NCBI RefSeq assembly: GCF_002021815.1
Contig: NZ_CP019952.1
Coordinates: 3,193,001 to 3,257,000 of the forward strand
Length of the DNA stretch: 64,000 nucleotides
From: Pseudomonas parafulva
GTDB taxonomy: Bacteria > Pseudomonadota > Gammaproteobacteria > Pseudomonadales > Pseudomonadaceae
Reading direction: 5' to 3'
How positions within the stretch are numbered: position 1 is the first letter of the stretch; each line of letters begins with the position of its first letter. Below are positions 19,514-30,610 of the stretch, piece after piece. The notes below the pieces were generated by a model. The model made no database searches. It had not been told where the DNA came from and was given only the letters and a program-made list of their open reading frames with translations. The position numbers and the translations under genes are program-made.

Positions 19514-20701
19514 ATGCCTCAAGCCAATCTTGTCGTATATACCCCCGCCGGCCTGGTGGAGCAGCATGTGCTGCCCTATCAGGACCAGGCGTTCATCATC
19601 GCGCGCGAAGATCAAATCGTGCGGGTGCAGGCGCTGCGACCCCGTGTCACGCTGTCTGTCGAAGCGCATGCCAGCGGCGTGATGCTGCGCAGCAGCGGCT
19701 TGCGCTACGAACTGGCGCTGATGGGCGACGACATCCTTCACGTTCGCACAGGCTCAGGGGATGACCGTGTACACGTGGCCATCGCGGTCGCCAACCAGGT
19801 GGTGCTGGAAACCGGTGATGGCAACGACATCATTAAAGTGGAAGGTGTGGCCACTGCTGACAGCACCGCCGTCGGGCGAGTGATGATCGATGCAGGCCCA
19901 GGCAACGACCTAATCGAAACCACGCGCCTGCAGCAAGTCGAGATTGATGCCGGTGCCGGCAACGACACCGTGCACAGCGGCGCAACCCATGCCTTCATTT
20001 ACGCAGGCGAAGGCGAGGATATCGTCAAGGTTGTCGAAGGCAGGGCCGTGATCGAGGCACTCGACGGCCATAACCGCCTCACTACCGGCATGCTTGACGA
20101 CCGCTTGTACGGTGACGCTCGCGCTATCACACCAGAAGGCGGCTTCACAGCGCCTGTGCTTTATGACCTTGCCCAGACAACTCTGTCCGCCGACTACCTC
20201 AAGACGTTTCTGGTGCAGGGCGAGGCGCACTACATCGAGAAGGTGAACCGTCAACTCAACCTGCTCCGGGCCAGCCCCACCGCCTCGGTATTGCTCCATG
20301 ACCTGGTGACCAACGGTGCGCGGGTGATCATCTCGAGCATAGAGGCACTGGACAACGCCGATGCTGACTATGACCCTGGCCAGGGTGACCCAACGATTCG
20401 CAACGGCAAGCGCGGTGCACGCGCACTCAATTGCCGCATCGGTTACAACCCGCTGGCTCAGCGCCCTGACACGCCTTCAGTGGTCATGCTCTATCACGAA
20501 CTCTGCCATGTCTGGAATTTCGTCACCGGCAGCGTCACGGACGAGCCGGAACGGCAGGCCGTTGGTTTGGAGGCGGGGCTACAAGGCTTCGACTACGACG
20601 ACGATCCGGTCACCCCGCCAGACACCAGCAACCCCTTCCCCTTCAATGAGAATGCACTGCGCTTGGAGCTTGGCCTGCCAGCCCGGCAGACCTATCCGTA
20701 G
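19514..20701 (+). CDS. Predicted M91 (NleD/HopH1-type) zinc protease with RTX-like repeats
   Basis: The 395-residue product has no signal peptide and no membrane segment. Residues 70-175 hold five glycine/aspartate nonapeptide-like units (TGSGDD, TGDGND, AGPGND, AGAGND, AGEGED), a calcium-binding beta-roll pattern. Residues about 230-395 fit peptidase family M91: GEAHYIEKVNRQLNLL, the zinc motif HELCH at 328-332, EPERQAVGLE after it (E344, E346 and E351 are candidate third ligands), and the C-terminal NENALRLELGLPAR. Known family members (NleD, HopH1) are type III effectors that cleave host kinases or other host proteins. Here no secretion gene is adjacent. AGAAGGAT precedes the ATG. The target is unknown; an anti-eukaryotic role is inference. 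Confidence 0.72.
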   Translation: MPQANLVVYTPAGLVEQHVLPYQDQAFIIAREDQIVRVQALRPRVTLSVEAHASGVMLRSSGLRYELALMGDDILHVRTGSGDDRVHVAIAVANQVVLETGDGNDIIKVEGVATADSTAVGRVMIDAGPGNDLIETTRLQQVEIDAGAGNDTVHSGATHAFIYAGEGEDIVKVVEGRAVIEALDGHNRLTTGMLDDRLYGDARAITPEGGFTAPVLYDLAQTTLSADYLKTFLVQGEAHYIEKVNRQLNLLRASPTASVLLHDLVTNGARVIISSIEALDNADADYDPGQGDPTIRNGKRGARALNCRIGYNPLAQRPDTPSVVMLYHELCHVWNFVTGSVTDEPERQAVGLEAGLQGFDYDDDPVTPPDTSNPFPFNENALRLELGLPARQTYP

Positions 20702-20750
20702 GCAAGATTGGACACAGACTCCGGTGGATCACCGGCCCATTCAATACAGC

Positions 20751-20804
20751 TTAGGCTGAGCCTAAATAACTACCGCACCCAGCAAAGCCGGCAGGCTTAG
20801 CCTG
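20751..20804. promoter_or_regulatory. Two matching palindromes, AGGCTnAGCCT, 40 bp apart
   Basis: TTAGGCT-G-AGCCTAA (20751-20765) and CAGGCT-T-AGCCTG (20792-20804) are perfect dyads sharing the 11-base core AGGCTnAGCCT. The cores start at 20753 and 20793. They lie between the M91-like gene and its partner, 28 to 81 bp before the second gene, so they look like a paired operator. The protein that would bind them is unknown. Confidence 0.5.
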
Positions 20805-20831
20805 AATGCTCTTGAACAGGAGATCATGCCC

Positions 20832-21665
20832 ATGACTGCAGTAACCCAAACCTTCAATATCGACGGCGGTGACAAAAGCGAGCGTTTGAGCTTCGGGGAA
20901 ATGGACGAAGCGTTAGCCTACGATGCTACAGACGGCGAAGAACGTCTCGGGTCTCGTGTCTATTTTGGTTACGAGCTGTACAAACTCTATTCGGCTAACA
21001 AGTTCAACATCCAACGAAGGCTGATCGAGGCTTTCGACGACGATGTGAAGGTTGGCACTCTCGATGAAATCCAGGTCTGGCTCAATACTGCGAACGTTAG
21101 CCTGAGCCAGGAGTGCGGCCTGGATCTGGAAGTGGACGGGGTGTCGCTGAGACTGAACAGGTCCACACCCGATCAGCGTGTGCACTTGCTGTTCAGCGGC
21201 GAGGACATTCCAGCAGGGTTGACCGATAACGCCGATGGCACACTACGCGTGGATGCCAATGCTAGCGATAATGCGCGTTTCGAAACCACTGCCATCGACC
21301 ACCTCTTCATCTACGGCACTCCGCAGTTCCAGAACCGGGTGTATGAGCAGCTCGCATTGCTGTCGGGCTACCCTGATTTGAAAAAGGCATTGGACGCTGC
21401 CCGTCAAGGCTACGCCAACGTACCCGACATCGTGCTCATGCAATGCCATGCAGGCCCGGGGCAACAGGGACCAGGCTTCGACCTGAGCCGCGTCATCCCA
21501 GCCAAATACGCCGATTTGCTACCCGGTGAATACACCGCTGTACTGTACGACCCTTACCAAGCCAAGGGCTTGGACGGCCTGACTGCACTTGCCAGGATGC
21601 TGCAGGACGCATACGAAGCCTTGGCTCCGGGCGTACTGCTACCGGCTCCGGGTACCGACATCTAA
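20832..21665 (+). CDS. Unrecognised protein paired with the M91-like protease
   Basis: I do not recognise a family. The 277-residue product has no signal peptide or membrane helix. It has a helical N-terminal third, a beta-rich middle (DLEVDGVSLRLNRS, about 98-111), and a C-terminal segment DHLFIYGTPQFQNRVYEQLA (from 156) followed by IVLMQCHAGPG (200-210) and a helical tail. The first of these recalls the QLNLL region of the neighbouring M91-like protein, but no HExxH is present; the strand-C-H-A-G pattern could instead be a caspase-fold remnant. The second ATG (20832) is 9 bases after GGAG and is preferred over 20826. Codons are AT-richer than in neighbours, suggesting transfer. Confidence 0.65.
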   Translation: MTAVTQTFNIDGGDKSERLSFGEMDEALAYDATDGEERLGSRVYFGYELYKLYSANKFNIQRRLIEAFDDDVKVGTLDEIQVWLNTANVSLSQECGLDLEVDGVSLRLNRSTPDQRVHLLFSGEDIPAGLTDNADGTLRVDANASDNARFETTAIDHLFIYGTPQFQNRVYEQLALLSGYPDLKKALDAARQGYANVPDIVLMQCHAGPGQQGPGFDLSRVIPAKYADLLPGEYTAVLYDPYQAKGLDGLTALARMLQDAYEALAPGVLLPAPGTDI

Positions 21666-21668
21666 GGT

Positions 21669-22676
21669 TCAGGCCAGATTTTCACCGTCATCAGGCACCA
21701 CGATGATCCCCGCCCTAAGGCCATTACGCACCTTGGGGTTGGGGAAGATGATCCGTGCGCCCTCTTCTTCGATTACCCAGCGCACGCCAGCCAGGTCATC
21801 GGCCAGCAGGTAGCCTTTGTCCAGCGGAGAGAAATTCTTGATGTCGGCTGGCAGGTGCAAGCGGAAACCGTCGCTGTGCTTGATGACCTCACGCGCCACG
21901 CGAAACAACTGCAACCCCTCCAACGACCCGCCGTCATCGGGTTCGGTGGCCTGAAGGATGTGCACTAGCCGTGCTTCGAGCTTGTCCAGATTCACCGCGT
22001 CGTTCTGGCCAAAAGGGCGGGCCTTGCCCAGCTCAAGGGTAAAGGACTCGGCATCGAGCTGCTCGTAGGTAAAGGCACTGAACGTGATCGAAGGCTTGCA
22101 CTGCAAGAGCACCGCCTCCATGCCCGCCGCAGCCAGGCGGGCCAGTTCACGCCGGGAATGTGTGCGCCCTTGCTTGAAGGGATACAGCGCGAACTGCTCG
22201 ATCCTGGAGCCTCGAATGGCCGTGTGCAGGTCGTAGTGCAAGCGACTACGCCCAGGCTTGCTGAAAAAGACCCGCGCGAATTGTTCGAGCTCGGCAGCGC
22301 GCAACGCCTCCGGCCCGCTTGATTGCTCGTGGCGACCATTGAACAGGCGGTTGATGTCCTGTTCGACGAACCGCTCACCATTGACGATGGCCGCCGGGTT
22401 GCCGAACAGCAACAGCACCCGCGCCCGAGGCACGATGTCTCCACGTGCAACACCATGCAGCAGACGTTCGAGCAACTCGATCGGGGCGGTCTCGTTGCCG
22501 TGAATACCTGCAGACAGCAACAGGTCCAGGCCGCAGTCGTCAGCGGCGCTGGGGCTCACTTCCAGAGCTCCCTGCCCCAGCCAGCGAAGGCGCACGCCCC
22601 TGGGCGTCACTTGGGTCTTCTCGGCCGGTTCATGGCCGGTGAGGGTCAGCTCAAGCAATTTGCCAAGGGCGAGCAT
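21669..22676 (-). CDS. astE: Succinylglutamate desuccinylase
   Basis: AstE is the last enzyme of the arginine succinyltransferase pathway; it hydrolyses N-succinylglutamate to glutamate and succinate with zinc. The product has 335 residues. Zinc ligands are H59 and E62 in GIHGNET and H151 in [24 protein letters not shown] is the family substrate region. The ATG at 22676 begins [10 protein letters not shown]; the frame continues upstream inside the 96-codon gene but that extension is Arg/Pro-rich shadow. Its 3' end is 3 bp from the convergent insert gene. Last gene of the aru/ast operon. Confidence 0.95.
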   Translation of the reverse strand: MLALGKLLELTLTGHEPAEKTQVTPRGVRLRWLGQGALEVSPSAADDCGLDLLLSAGIHGNETAPIELLERLLHGVARGDIVPRARVLLLFGNPAAIVNGERFVEQDINRLFNGRHEQSSGPEALRAAELEQFARVFFSKPGRSRLHYDLHTAIRGSRIEQFALYPFKQGRTHSRRELARLAAAGMEAVLLQCKPSITFSAFTYEQLDAESFTLELGKARPFGQNDAVNLDKLEARLVHILQATEPDDGGSLEGLQLFRVAREVIKHSDGFRLHLPADIKNFSPLDKGYLLADDLAGVRWVIEEEGARIIFPNPKVRNGLRAGIIVVPDDGENLA

Positions 22677-22687
22677 GGCGGGCGTCC

Positions 22688-22978
22688 TCAGTGATGGTGG
22701 CCGCAGTCCGGACCGTGAACGTGATCGTCGTCTTCGCCGACGTCGGCCGGCTCCATTTCCAGCTGCAGGCTGACCAGGTTGGTCGCCAGGGGGCGCAGCA
22801 GCAGGTTGGCATATTCGGCGTCGCCCTCCTCCACATCCACCCCGATCAGCAGTTGGCCGCGGCCGTCCTGCTGGATCCATACTTCCTTGCCTTGCCACAT
22901 CACGGCAAAGCGCGTGCACGAAGTTTCCAGCTGAGTGCCGTCTTGATCTTCCAGGATCAGGCGCAGGGCGTCGGTCAT
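22688..22978 (-). CDS. Small conserved protein with His-rich tail between astB and astE
   Basis: This 96-residue protein of unknown function lies between astB and astE in the same orientation, 13 bp after astB and 11 bp before astE. It reads as a compact beta-rich domain ([29 protein letters not shown]) followed by an acidic linker and a tail with HVH at 86-88, C92 and three terminal histidines. The tail looks metal-binding. Since AstE needs zinc, a metal-handling role is a reasonable guess but unproven. I recall homologues in the same operon position in other Pseudomonas. Confidence 0.8.
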   Translation of the reverse strand: MTDALRLILEDQDGTQLETSCTRFAVMWQGKEVWIQQDGRGQLLIGVDVEEGDAEYANLLLRPLATNLVSLQLEMEPADVGEDDDHVHGPDCGHHH

Positions 22979-22991
22979 TGCAATTCTCTCT

Positions 22992-24341
22992 TCAAGGTTG
23001 GCGTTGGAACGGGTATACCGAGCCCAACTTGAGTATCTGGGTCAATTCGTCCAGTGCCGTACGGCACTCCTGCAGCAACAGAGGATCGGCCAGGTCAGCG
23101 TCGACCAGACGGTCACGGTAGTGCCGATCGACCCACTGCAGCAGTGTCTCGTACAACGGGGCGCTCATGATAACGCCTTGGTTCACCGCCGCCAGTTCCG
23201 TTTCGTTCAGGGCCACACGCAGGCGCAGGCAAGCCGGCCCGCCACCGTTTTGCATGCTCTGCTTGAGGTCGAACACCTGCACCTCCCGCACCGCTGTGCC
23301 CAGGCTGGTAAGCTGCTGCAGATACGTCCAGACCCGCTCGTTGTTGCGGCACTCCTCCGGCACCACCAGCAGCATCGACCCATCGTTGCGGCTGAGCAGC
23401 TGGCTGTTGAACAGGTAGGAGCGCACGGCATCCTCTACCGAAACGGTGGCACGCGGCACGCAAATGGCCTGCAACTCACCGCCCTTGGCCGCCAGCTTGG
23501 CACGAAGCTCGGTGAGCACGGCCTCGGTGTCGAGAAACGCATCCTCATGGTAGAACAGCACCTCCCCATTACCGACCGCGATCACATCGTTGTGAAACAC
23601 ACCCTGGTCGATCACCGCGGGATTTTGCTGAGCATAGACCACCGCGTCGGCGCTGAGCCCGTGCAGGCGGACCACGGCCTGGGACGCTTCGAGGGTTTGC
23701 CGGGCCGGGTATTTCTGAGGTGCCGGGTAGCGGCTGTCGAAGGCACTGCGGCCATAGACGAAGAATTCGACCCCAGCCTGCCCATAATCGCGGCAGAACC
23801 GCGTATGGTTCGCGGCGCCCTCATCGCCGAATTGGGCGACGCTCGGTAAGGCGGGATGGTGACTGAAATGGGCCTCGTCCCCGAACATGGCTGCCAGCAC
23901 GCGACTGGTAGTGGGGTGCTCGATACTGCGGTGGTATTTGCAGTTGAGGTTGGCAGCAGTGAAGTGCACCCGCCCATCGGCCGTATCGGCGCTGGGGCTG
24001 ACCGTCGCGGCGTTGGCCACCCACATGCTCGACGCCGAGCAACTGGCAACCAGCAGCGGCATGGCCTCCCGTGCGGCGCGCTGGATCACCTGGGCATCGG
24101 TGCCGGCGAAGCCAAGCTGGCGCAGCGCGGCCACATCGGGGCGCTCCTGGGGCGCCAGTACCCCCTGCTTGAAGCCGAGGTCGGCCAACGCCTTCATCTT
24201 CGCCAGCCCCTGGCGCGCCGCTTCGCGCGGGTTGGACCCTTGGTGGCTGTTGCTCTGGGAGGCCACGTTGCCGTAGGACAAGCCACCGTAGTTGTGGGTA
24301 GGCCCTACCAGGCCGTCAAAATTCACTTCGTATGCTTTCAT
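22992..24341 (-). CDS. astB: N-succinylarginine dihydrolase
   Basis: AstB hydrolyses N-succinylarginine to N-succinylornithine, CO2 and two ammonia. The product has 449 residues from [20 protein letters not shown], the family N-terminus. The catalytic cysteine lies in [13 protein letters not shown] and the active-site His region in [18 protein letters not shown]. It belongs to the guanidino-modifying (penteine) superfamily. The ATG at 24341 is preferred over one six codons upstream. astD ends 20 bp upstream on the same strand. Confidence 0.96.
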   Translation of the reverse strand: MKAYEVNFDGLVGPTHNYGGLSYGNVASQSNSHQGSNPREAARQGLAKMKALADLGFKQGVLAPQERPDVAALRQLGFAGTDAQVIQRAAREAMPLLVASCSASSMWVANAATVSPSADTADGRVHFTAANLNCKYHRSIEHPTTSRVLAAMFGDEAHFSHHPALPSVAQFGDEGAANHTRFCRDYGQAGVEFFVYGRSAFDSRYPAPQKYPARQTLEASQAVVRLHGLSADAVVYAQQNPAVIDQGVFHNDVIAVGNGEVLFYHEDAFLDTEAVLTELRAKLAAKGGELQAICVPRATVSVEDAVRSYLFNSQLLSRNDGSMLLVVPEECRNNERVWTYLQQLTSLGTAVREVQVFDLKQSMQNGGGPACLRLRVALNETELAAVNQGVIMSAPLYETLLQWVDRHYRDRLVDADLADPLLLQECRTALDELTQILKLGSVYPFQRQP

Positions 24342-24361
24342 CGGCAAGGCTCCGACCATCG

Positions 24362-25825
<1,464 letters not shown>

Positions 25826-26854
25826 TTACTGGCCCTCCCGGGCGGCCGACAGGGGCACGGCCCGCACGTTGTCGCCTGCACCCATGCGCAGGCGCTTGGC
25901 CGTCAGCGGGTCGACCACCAACGTACCCGCCGCCAGCCGAGCCGGGGCGGCCGTGATGCGGCAGTCGTCGCGCTTACGGTTGTGGATGATGAATGGCGTG
26001 GCATCCTCACCAGGCGTACCGATGGCCAGTACCAATGTCTGGCTGTCGCGTACCGCGCGGATGCGGGCCGTATCGCATTCGATGGCAGGCCCGGCGTCGA
26101 AGATGTCCACGTACCCCTGATAAGTGAAGCCTTCCTGTTTGAGCATGGCCAATGCCGGCTCGGTGTCGGCATGCACCCGGCCGATCACGCTGCGCGCCGC
26201 TTCGGACAGGAAGCAGGTGTAAAGCGGGAACCTGGGCATCAGCTCGGCGATGAACGACTTGTTGCCCACCCCCGTCAAGTAGTCGGCCTGGCTGAATTCC
26301 ATCTTGAAGAAATGGCGGCCCAGGCTCTCCCAGAACGGCGAGCGCCCTTGGGCATCGGACATGCCACGCATCTCCGCCATGATCTTCTGGCCGAACAGCT
26401 CGGGAAACTCGGCGATGAACAGCATGCGCGCCCGGGACAGCAGCCGACCATTGAGCCCTGAGCGGTAGTCATGGCGCAGGAACAGCGAGCACAACTCGGA
26501 ATTGCCGGTCAGGTCGTTGGCCAGGAACAGCGTGGGGATCTCGCGGTAGATCTTCAATTCCTGGGACGCACTGACGGTAAGCCCGACGCGGTAGTTGTAC
26601 CAGGGCTCGCGCAGGCCTACGGCGCCAGCGATGGCACTGATGCCCACGACCAGCCCTTCGTCGTTTTCCAGCACGAAGAGGTAGTCGGTATCACCGCGCT
26701 CGGCTTCACCGCGAAAGCTCTTTTCCGCCCAGCCGACGCGATGCTCCAGGCGTTCCTCGTTGGCAGGCAGCGTGGTCAGCCCCGTGGTGCCGGTGCTGCG
26801 TGCCAATTCGATCAACGCAGGCAGGTCGCTGCTGCGTACAGGACGAACGATCAT
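25826..26854 (-). CDS. aruG: Arginine/ornithine N-succinyltransferase subunit beta (AruG)
   Basis: With AruF this forms the heteromeric arginine N-succinyltransferase of Pseudomonas, which transfers succinyl from succinyl-CoA to arginine or ornithine. Enteric bacteria use one AstA gene; here two homologous genes lie in tandem. The product has 342 residues with MIVRPVRSSDLPALIELARS at the start and the AstA-family core FRHDYRSGLNGRLLSRARMLFIAEFP-like segment in the middle. AGGAG precedes the ATG. It follows aruF by 69 bp. The split between alpha and beta names is by order and similarity. Confidence 0.94.
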   Translation of the reverse strand: MIVRPVRSSDLPALIELARSTGTTGLTTLPANEERLEHRVGWAEKSFRGEAERGDTDYLFVLENDEGLVVGISAIAGAVGLREPWYNYRVGLTVSASQELKIYREIPTLFLANDLTGNSELCSLFLRHDYRSGLNGRLLSRARMLFIAEFPELFGQKIMAEMRGMSDAQGRSPFWESLGRHFFKMEFSQADYLTGVGNKSFIAELMPRFPLYTCFLSEAARSVIGRVHADTEPALAMLKQEGFTYQGYVDIFDAGPAIECDTARIRAVRDSQTLVLAIGTPGEDATPFIIHNRKRDDCRITAAPARLAAGTLVVDPLTAKRLRMGAGDNVRAVPLSAAREGQ

Positions 26855-26923
26855 GCTATCTCCTTGTGCGGCGGCATCAACCGGCGCGAAACTCTGCTAA
26901 TCCTGCAAGATTGCGGGCGGCGC

Positions 26924-27943
26924 TCAGGCCGCGACCAGCCGCACACTGGCACCCTCACCCACCCCCAGGGCGTCGGCCACCTCCTGGCTCAGGCTGACGG
27001 GCTTGCCAGGTACCCAGTCCAGTTCCACCAGCACGGCACGGTAATCTTGCAGCTGGCCGTTGCAGACCAGGTACGGCCGTGTGCCGCGGGCCGCAACCGG
27101 CTCGATCTTCACGGGCGCCACGCGGCTTTGCGCAATCGAACGAATACCCGAGGTACGGGCATGCAGGGTGGGACCGCCATCGAAGATGTCGATGTAGTGC
27201 TCGGTTTCGAAGCCTTCGCGCATGAGGATGTCGAAGGTGATCTGTGCCCGCGGATGCACCTGGCCCATGGCTTCCTGCGCAGCGTCAGGCAGCAAGGGCA
27301 CATAGATGGGGTAATGAGGCATCAGCTCGGCCAGGAACGTGCGGCTCTTGAGGCCGCACAGGCGCTCGGCATCGGCATAGCTCAAGTCGAAGAAGTTGCG
27401 CCCGATGGCGTCCCAGAAGGGCGACTCGCCCTGCTCGTCGCTAAAGCCGACGATTTCCGTCACAACCGACTCGGCAAAACGCTCGGGGTGCGATGCCATG
27501 AACAACAGGCGACCCCGTGAGTTGAGCTCGGCCCACCCACTGCCCACAAGCTCGGGCAGCACGTAGAAACTGGTCAGCAAGCTGTTGCCGGTCAGGTCGT
27601 GACACAGCGACAGGACGTGAATCTTGTTGTGGATTTTCAGTTCCCGCGAGGCGTGGACGAACGTTTCGTTGCGAAAACTGTAGAAAGGCTCGGAATACCC
27701 TGCCGAGGCGACTATGGCCGAGCAGCCAGCCAGCTTGCCGGTCTCGCTGTCTTCGAGCACGAAGAAGTAGCGCTCCTCGCCATTGAAGCTGACCTCGGCG
27801 GCGAAGGAGGTCTCGGAGGCGGCGATCTTGTCGCCCAGCCGAGCGCTGTCGTCCGGCAACGAGGTGACACCAATGGGGCTGTCCGCAGCCATTCGCTGCA
27901 CTTCGTTCAGATCAGCCATTTGCGCCGGGCGCATCACCAGCAT
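26924..27943 (-). CDS. aruF: Arginine/ornithine N-succinyltransferase subunit alpha (AruF)
   Basis: This is the first subunit of the arginine/ornithine N-succinyltransferase. The product has 339 residues from MLVMRPAQMADLNEVQRMA and is homologous along its length to AruG (shared N-terminus, GxSxxWAELNSRGRLLF-type core, YIDIFDGGPTLHA near the C-terminal half). The frame extends 10 codons upstream, but the ATG at 27943 has the family start. It is separated from aruC by 128 bp that contain two hairpins. Confidence 0.95.
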   Translation of the reverse strand: MLVMRPAQMADLNEVQRMAADSPIGVTSLPDDSARLGDKIAASETSFAAEVSFNGEERYFFVLEDSETGKLAGCSAIVASAGYSEPFYSFRNETFVHASRELKIHNKIHVLSLCHDLTGNSLLTSFYVLPELVGSGWAELNSRGRLLFMASHPERFAESVVTEIVGFSDEQGESPFWDAIGRNFFDLSYADAERLCGLKSRTFLAELMPHYPIYVPLLPDAAQEAMGQVHPRAQITFDILMREGFETEHYIDIFDGGPTLHARTSGIRSIAQSRVAPVKIEPVAARGTRPYLVCNGQLQDYRAVLVELDWVPGKPVSLSQEVADALGVGEGASVRLVAA

Positions 27944-27991
27944 GGTGTCACTCCTTGGAAAACGCGCTGCCAATGGCGGCGCGTGAAAAAG

Positions 27992-28046
27992 GCAGGCGCC
28001 AGGCGCCTGCGTTGGAATCCGGGCTCACCGGCCGGTGTTGCACCGG
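27992..28046. promoter_or_regulatory. Two hairpins in the aruC-aruF gap
   Basis: GCAGGCGCC-A-GGCGCCTGC (27992-28010) and CCGGTG-TTG-CACCGG (28032-28046) are perfect inverted repeats between aruC and aruF. With no T-run they are more likely to process or attenuate the operon mRNA than to end it. Confidence 0.5.
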
Positions 28047-28071
28047 CGCGGCGCCAACCCTGCGAGCCGGC

Positions 28072-29358
<1,287 letters not shown>

Positions 29359-29371
29359 TCAGCGCGTGGCC

Positions 29372-29438
29372 TTGCGGCCAAGCGACAACTTGTTACAGCG
29401 CAAAACCGGCATTCGGGCGGGCTTTCGGCAATGCGACA
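29372..29438 (-). promoter_or_regulatory. Two ArgR half-sites before aruC
   Basis: On the minus strand, TGTCGC-N8-AA occurs at 29387-29372 and again at 29438-29423, both exact matches to the Pseudomonas ArgR half-site TGTCGCN8AA, in the same orientation and 51 bp apart. They lie 80 to 146 bp upstream of aruC, suitable for arginine-dependent activation by the ArgR encoded at 29532-30512. Confidence 0.65.
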
Positions 29439-29531
29439 AACACTGTCGCAATCGCGCAGTGTACGGCAGAGAAGAAGCTGGGTGAACGGGTGTTCACCTC
29501 GTTGTGCAGCCCGGGCGTGCCGGCACGTCGA

Positions 29532-30512
29532 CTAACCTTTTTCAGCCGGCGCGGAGCTCAGTTCGAACGGGCTACTGTTGCGTCGCTGATTGCGGTCTTC
29601 ACGGGGGGTGGCGCCAAAGAAGTTACGGTAGGCGCTGGAGAAATGCGGGCCGGAGGAGAAGCCGCACGACAGGCCTATCTGGATGATGGACTTGCTGGTC
29701 TGCATCAGCATCTGCCGTGCCTTGTTCAAGCGCAGTTCCAGGTAATACTGGCTCGGCACCCGGCTCAGGTATTGTTTGAAGATGCGCTCGAGCTGTCGCC
29801 GTGACACGCAGACATGCTGGGCAATTTCATCGGTGGTCAGCGGCTCCTCGATGTTGGCCTCCATCAACAGCACCGCCTGGGTGAGCTTGGGGTGGCTCGA
29901 GCCCAGCCGGTTCTGCAGCGGGATGCGCTGGCGCTCACCGCCCTCGCGAATACGCTCGACCACCAGTTCCTCGGACACCGCGCCTGCCAGCTCAGCGCCA
30001 TGGTCACGGGCCAGCACTGCCAGCAACAGGTCGGTGACCGCCATACCGCCGCAGGCCGTCAGGCGATCACGGTCCCAGTCGAATAGATGACTAGTGGCGA
30101 TGACCTTGGGGAAGCGCTCGGCAAAATCGTCCTGCCAGCGCCAATGCACGGCTGCGCGGTAACCGTCGAGCAGGCCAAGCATGGCCAGTGGGTAGACTCC
30201 GGCAGACAGCCCGCCAATCATGCAGCCGCTGCGGGCCAATTGCTTGAGCGCCGTCGACAGCGCAGCCCCGATGTTGCCCGGCGCCTCATCGGCCATCAAA
30301 AACAGCTTGTGGCACCCTTCCAGGCGCCCGTTCCAAGGTTCGCCGGGCATGCGCCAGCTGCCTTCGACCGGGGCTTCGGCTTGCAGGAACAGGGTTTCGT
30401 AAACCACGTCGGGATGGACCCGCTGCGCCACCTGCAGGACTTCTTCGGCCAGCGCCAGGGTCAGTGGCCGGGTGCTGGGCCAGATGAGAAAACCAATTCG
30501 CTGGGTGGTCAT
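29532..30512 (-). CDS. argR: AraC-family arginine regulator ArgR
   Basis: Pseudomonas ArgR is an AraC/XylS-type regulator, unrelated to enteric ArgR. It activates arginine catabolism (aru, aot) and represses biosynthesis when arginine is present. The product has 326 residues: a DJ-1/GATase1-like sensor domain at about 5-195, then two helix-turn-helix motifs at about 215-310 (TTDEIAQHVCVSRRQLERIF and IIQIGLSCGFSSGPHFSSAY). It ends the aot operon, 98 bp after aotP, matching the P. aeruginosa aot-argR order. aruC follows downstream on the same strand. Confidence 0.95.
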   Translation of the reverse strand: MTTQRIGFLIWPSTRPLTLALAEEVLQVAQRVHPDVVYETLFLQAEAPVEGSWRMPGEPWNGRLEGCHKLFLMADEAPGNIGAALSTALKQLARSGCMIGGLSAGVYPLAMLGLLDGYRAAVHWRWQDDFAERFPKVIATSHLFDWDRDRLTACGGMAVTDLLLAVLARDHGAELAGAVSEELVVERIREGGERQRIPLQNRLGSSHPKLTQAVLLMEANIEEPLTTDEIAQHVCVSRRQLERIFKQYLSRVPSQYYLELRLNKARQMLMQTSKSIIQIGLSCGFSSGPHFSSAYRNFFGATPREDRNQRRNSSPFELSSAPAEKG

Positions 30513-30561
30513 AGGGTAAGGTCCGAAACCTGAGATCGTTCGATTCGATGCGCCGGGTCAG

Positions 30562-30580
30562 GCTGCGCGTGACACGCAGC
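30562..30580. other. Short hairpin in the aotP-argR gap
   Basis: GCTGCG and CGCAGC pair across a 7-base loop within the 98-bp gap before argR. It may trim the aot transcript so that argR is expressed at a different level. There is no T-run. Confidence 0.35.
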
Positions 30581-30610
30581 ATGCCCTATCGTGGTGCAAA
30601 AAAGCAGCTT

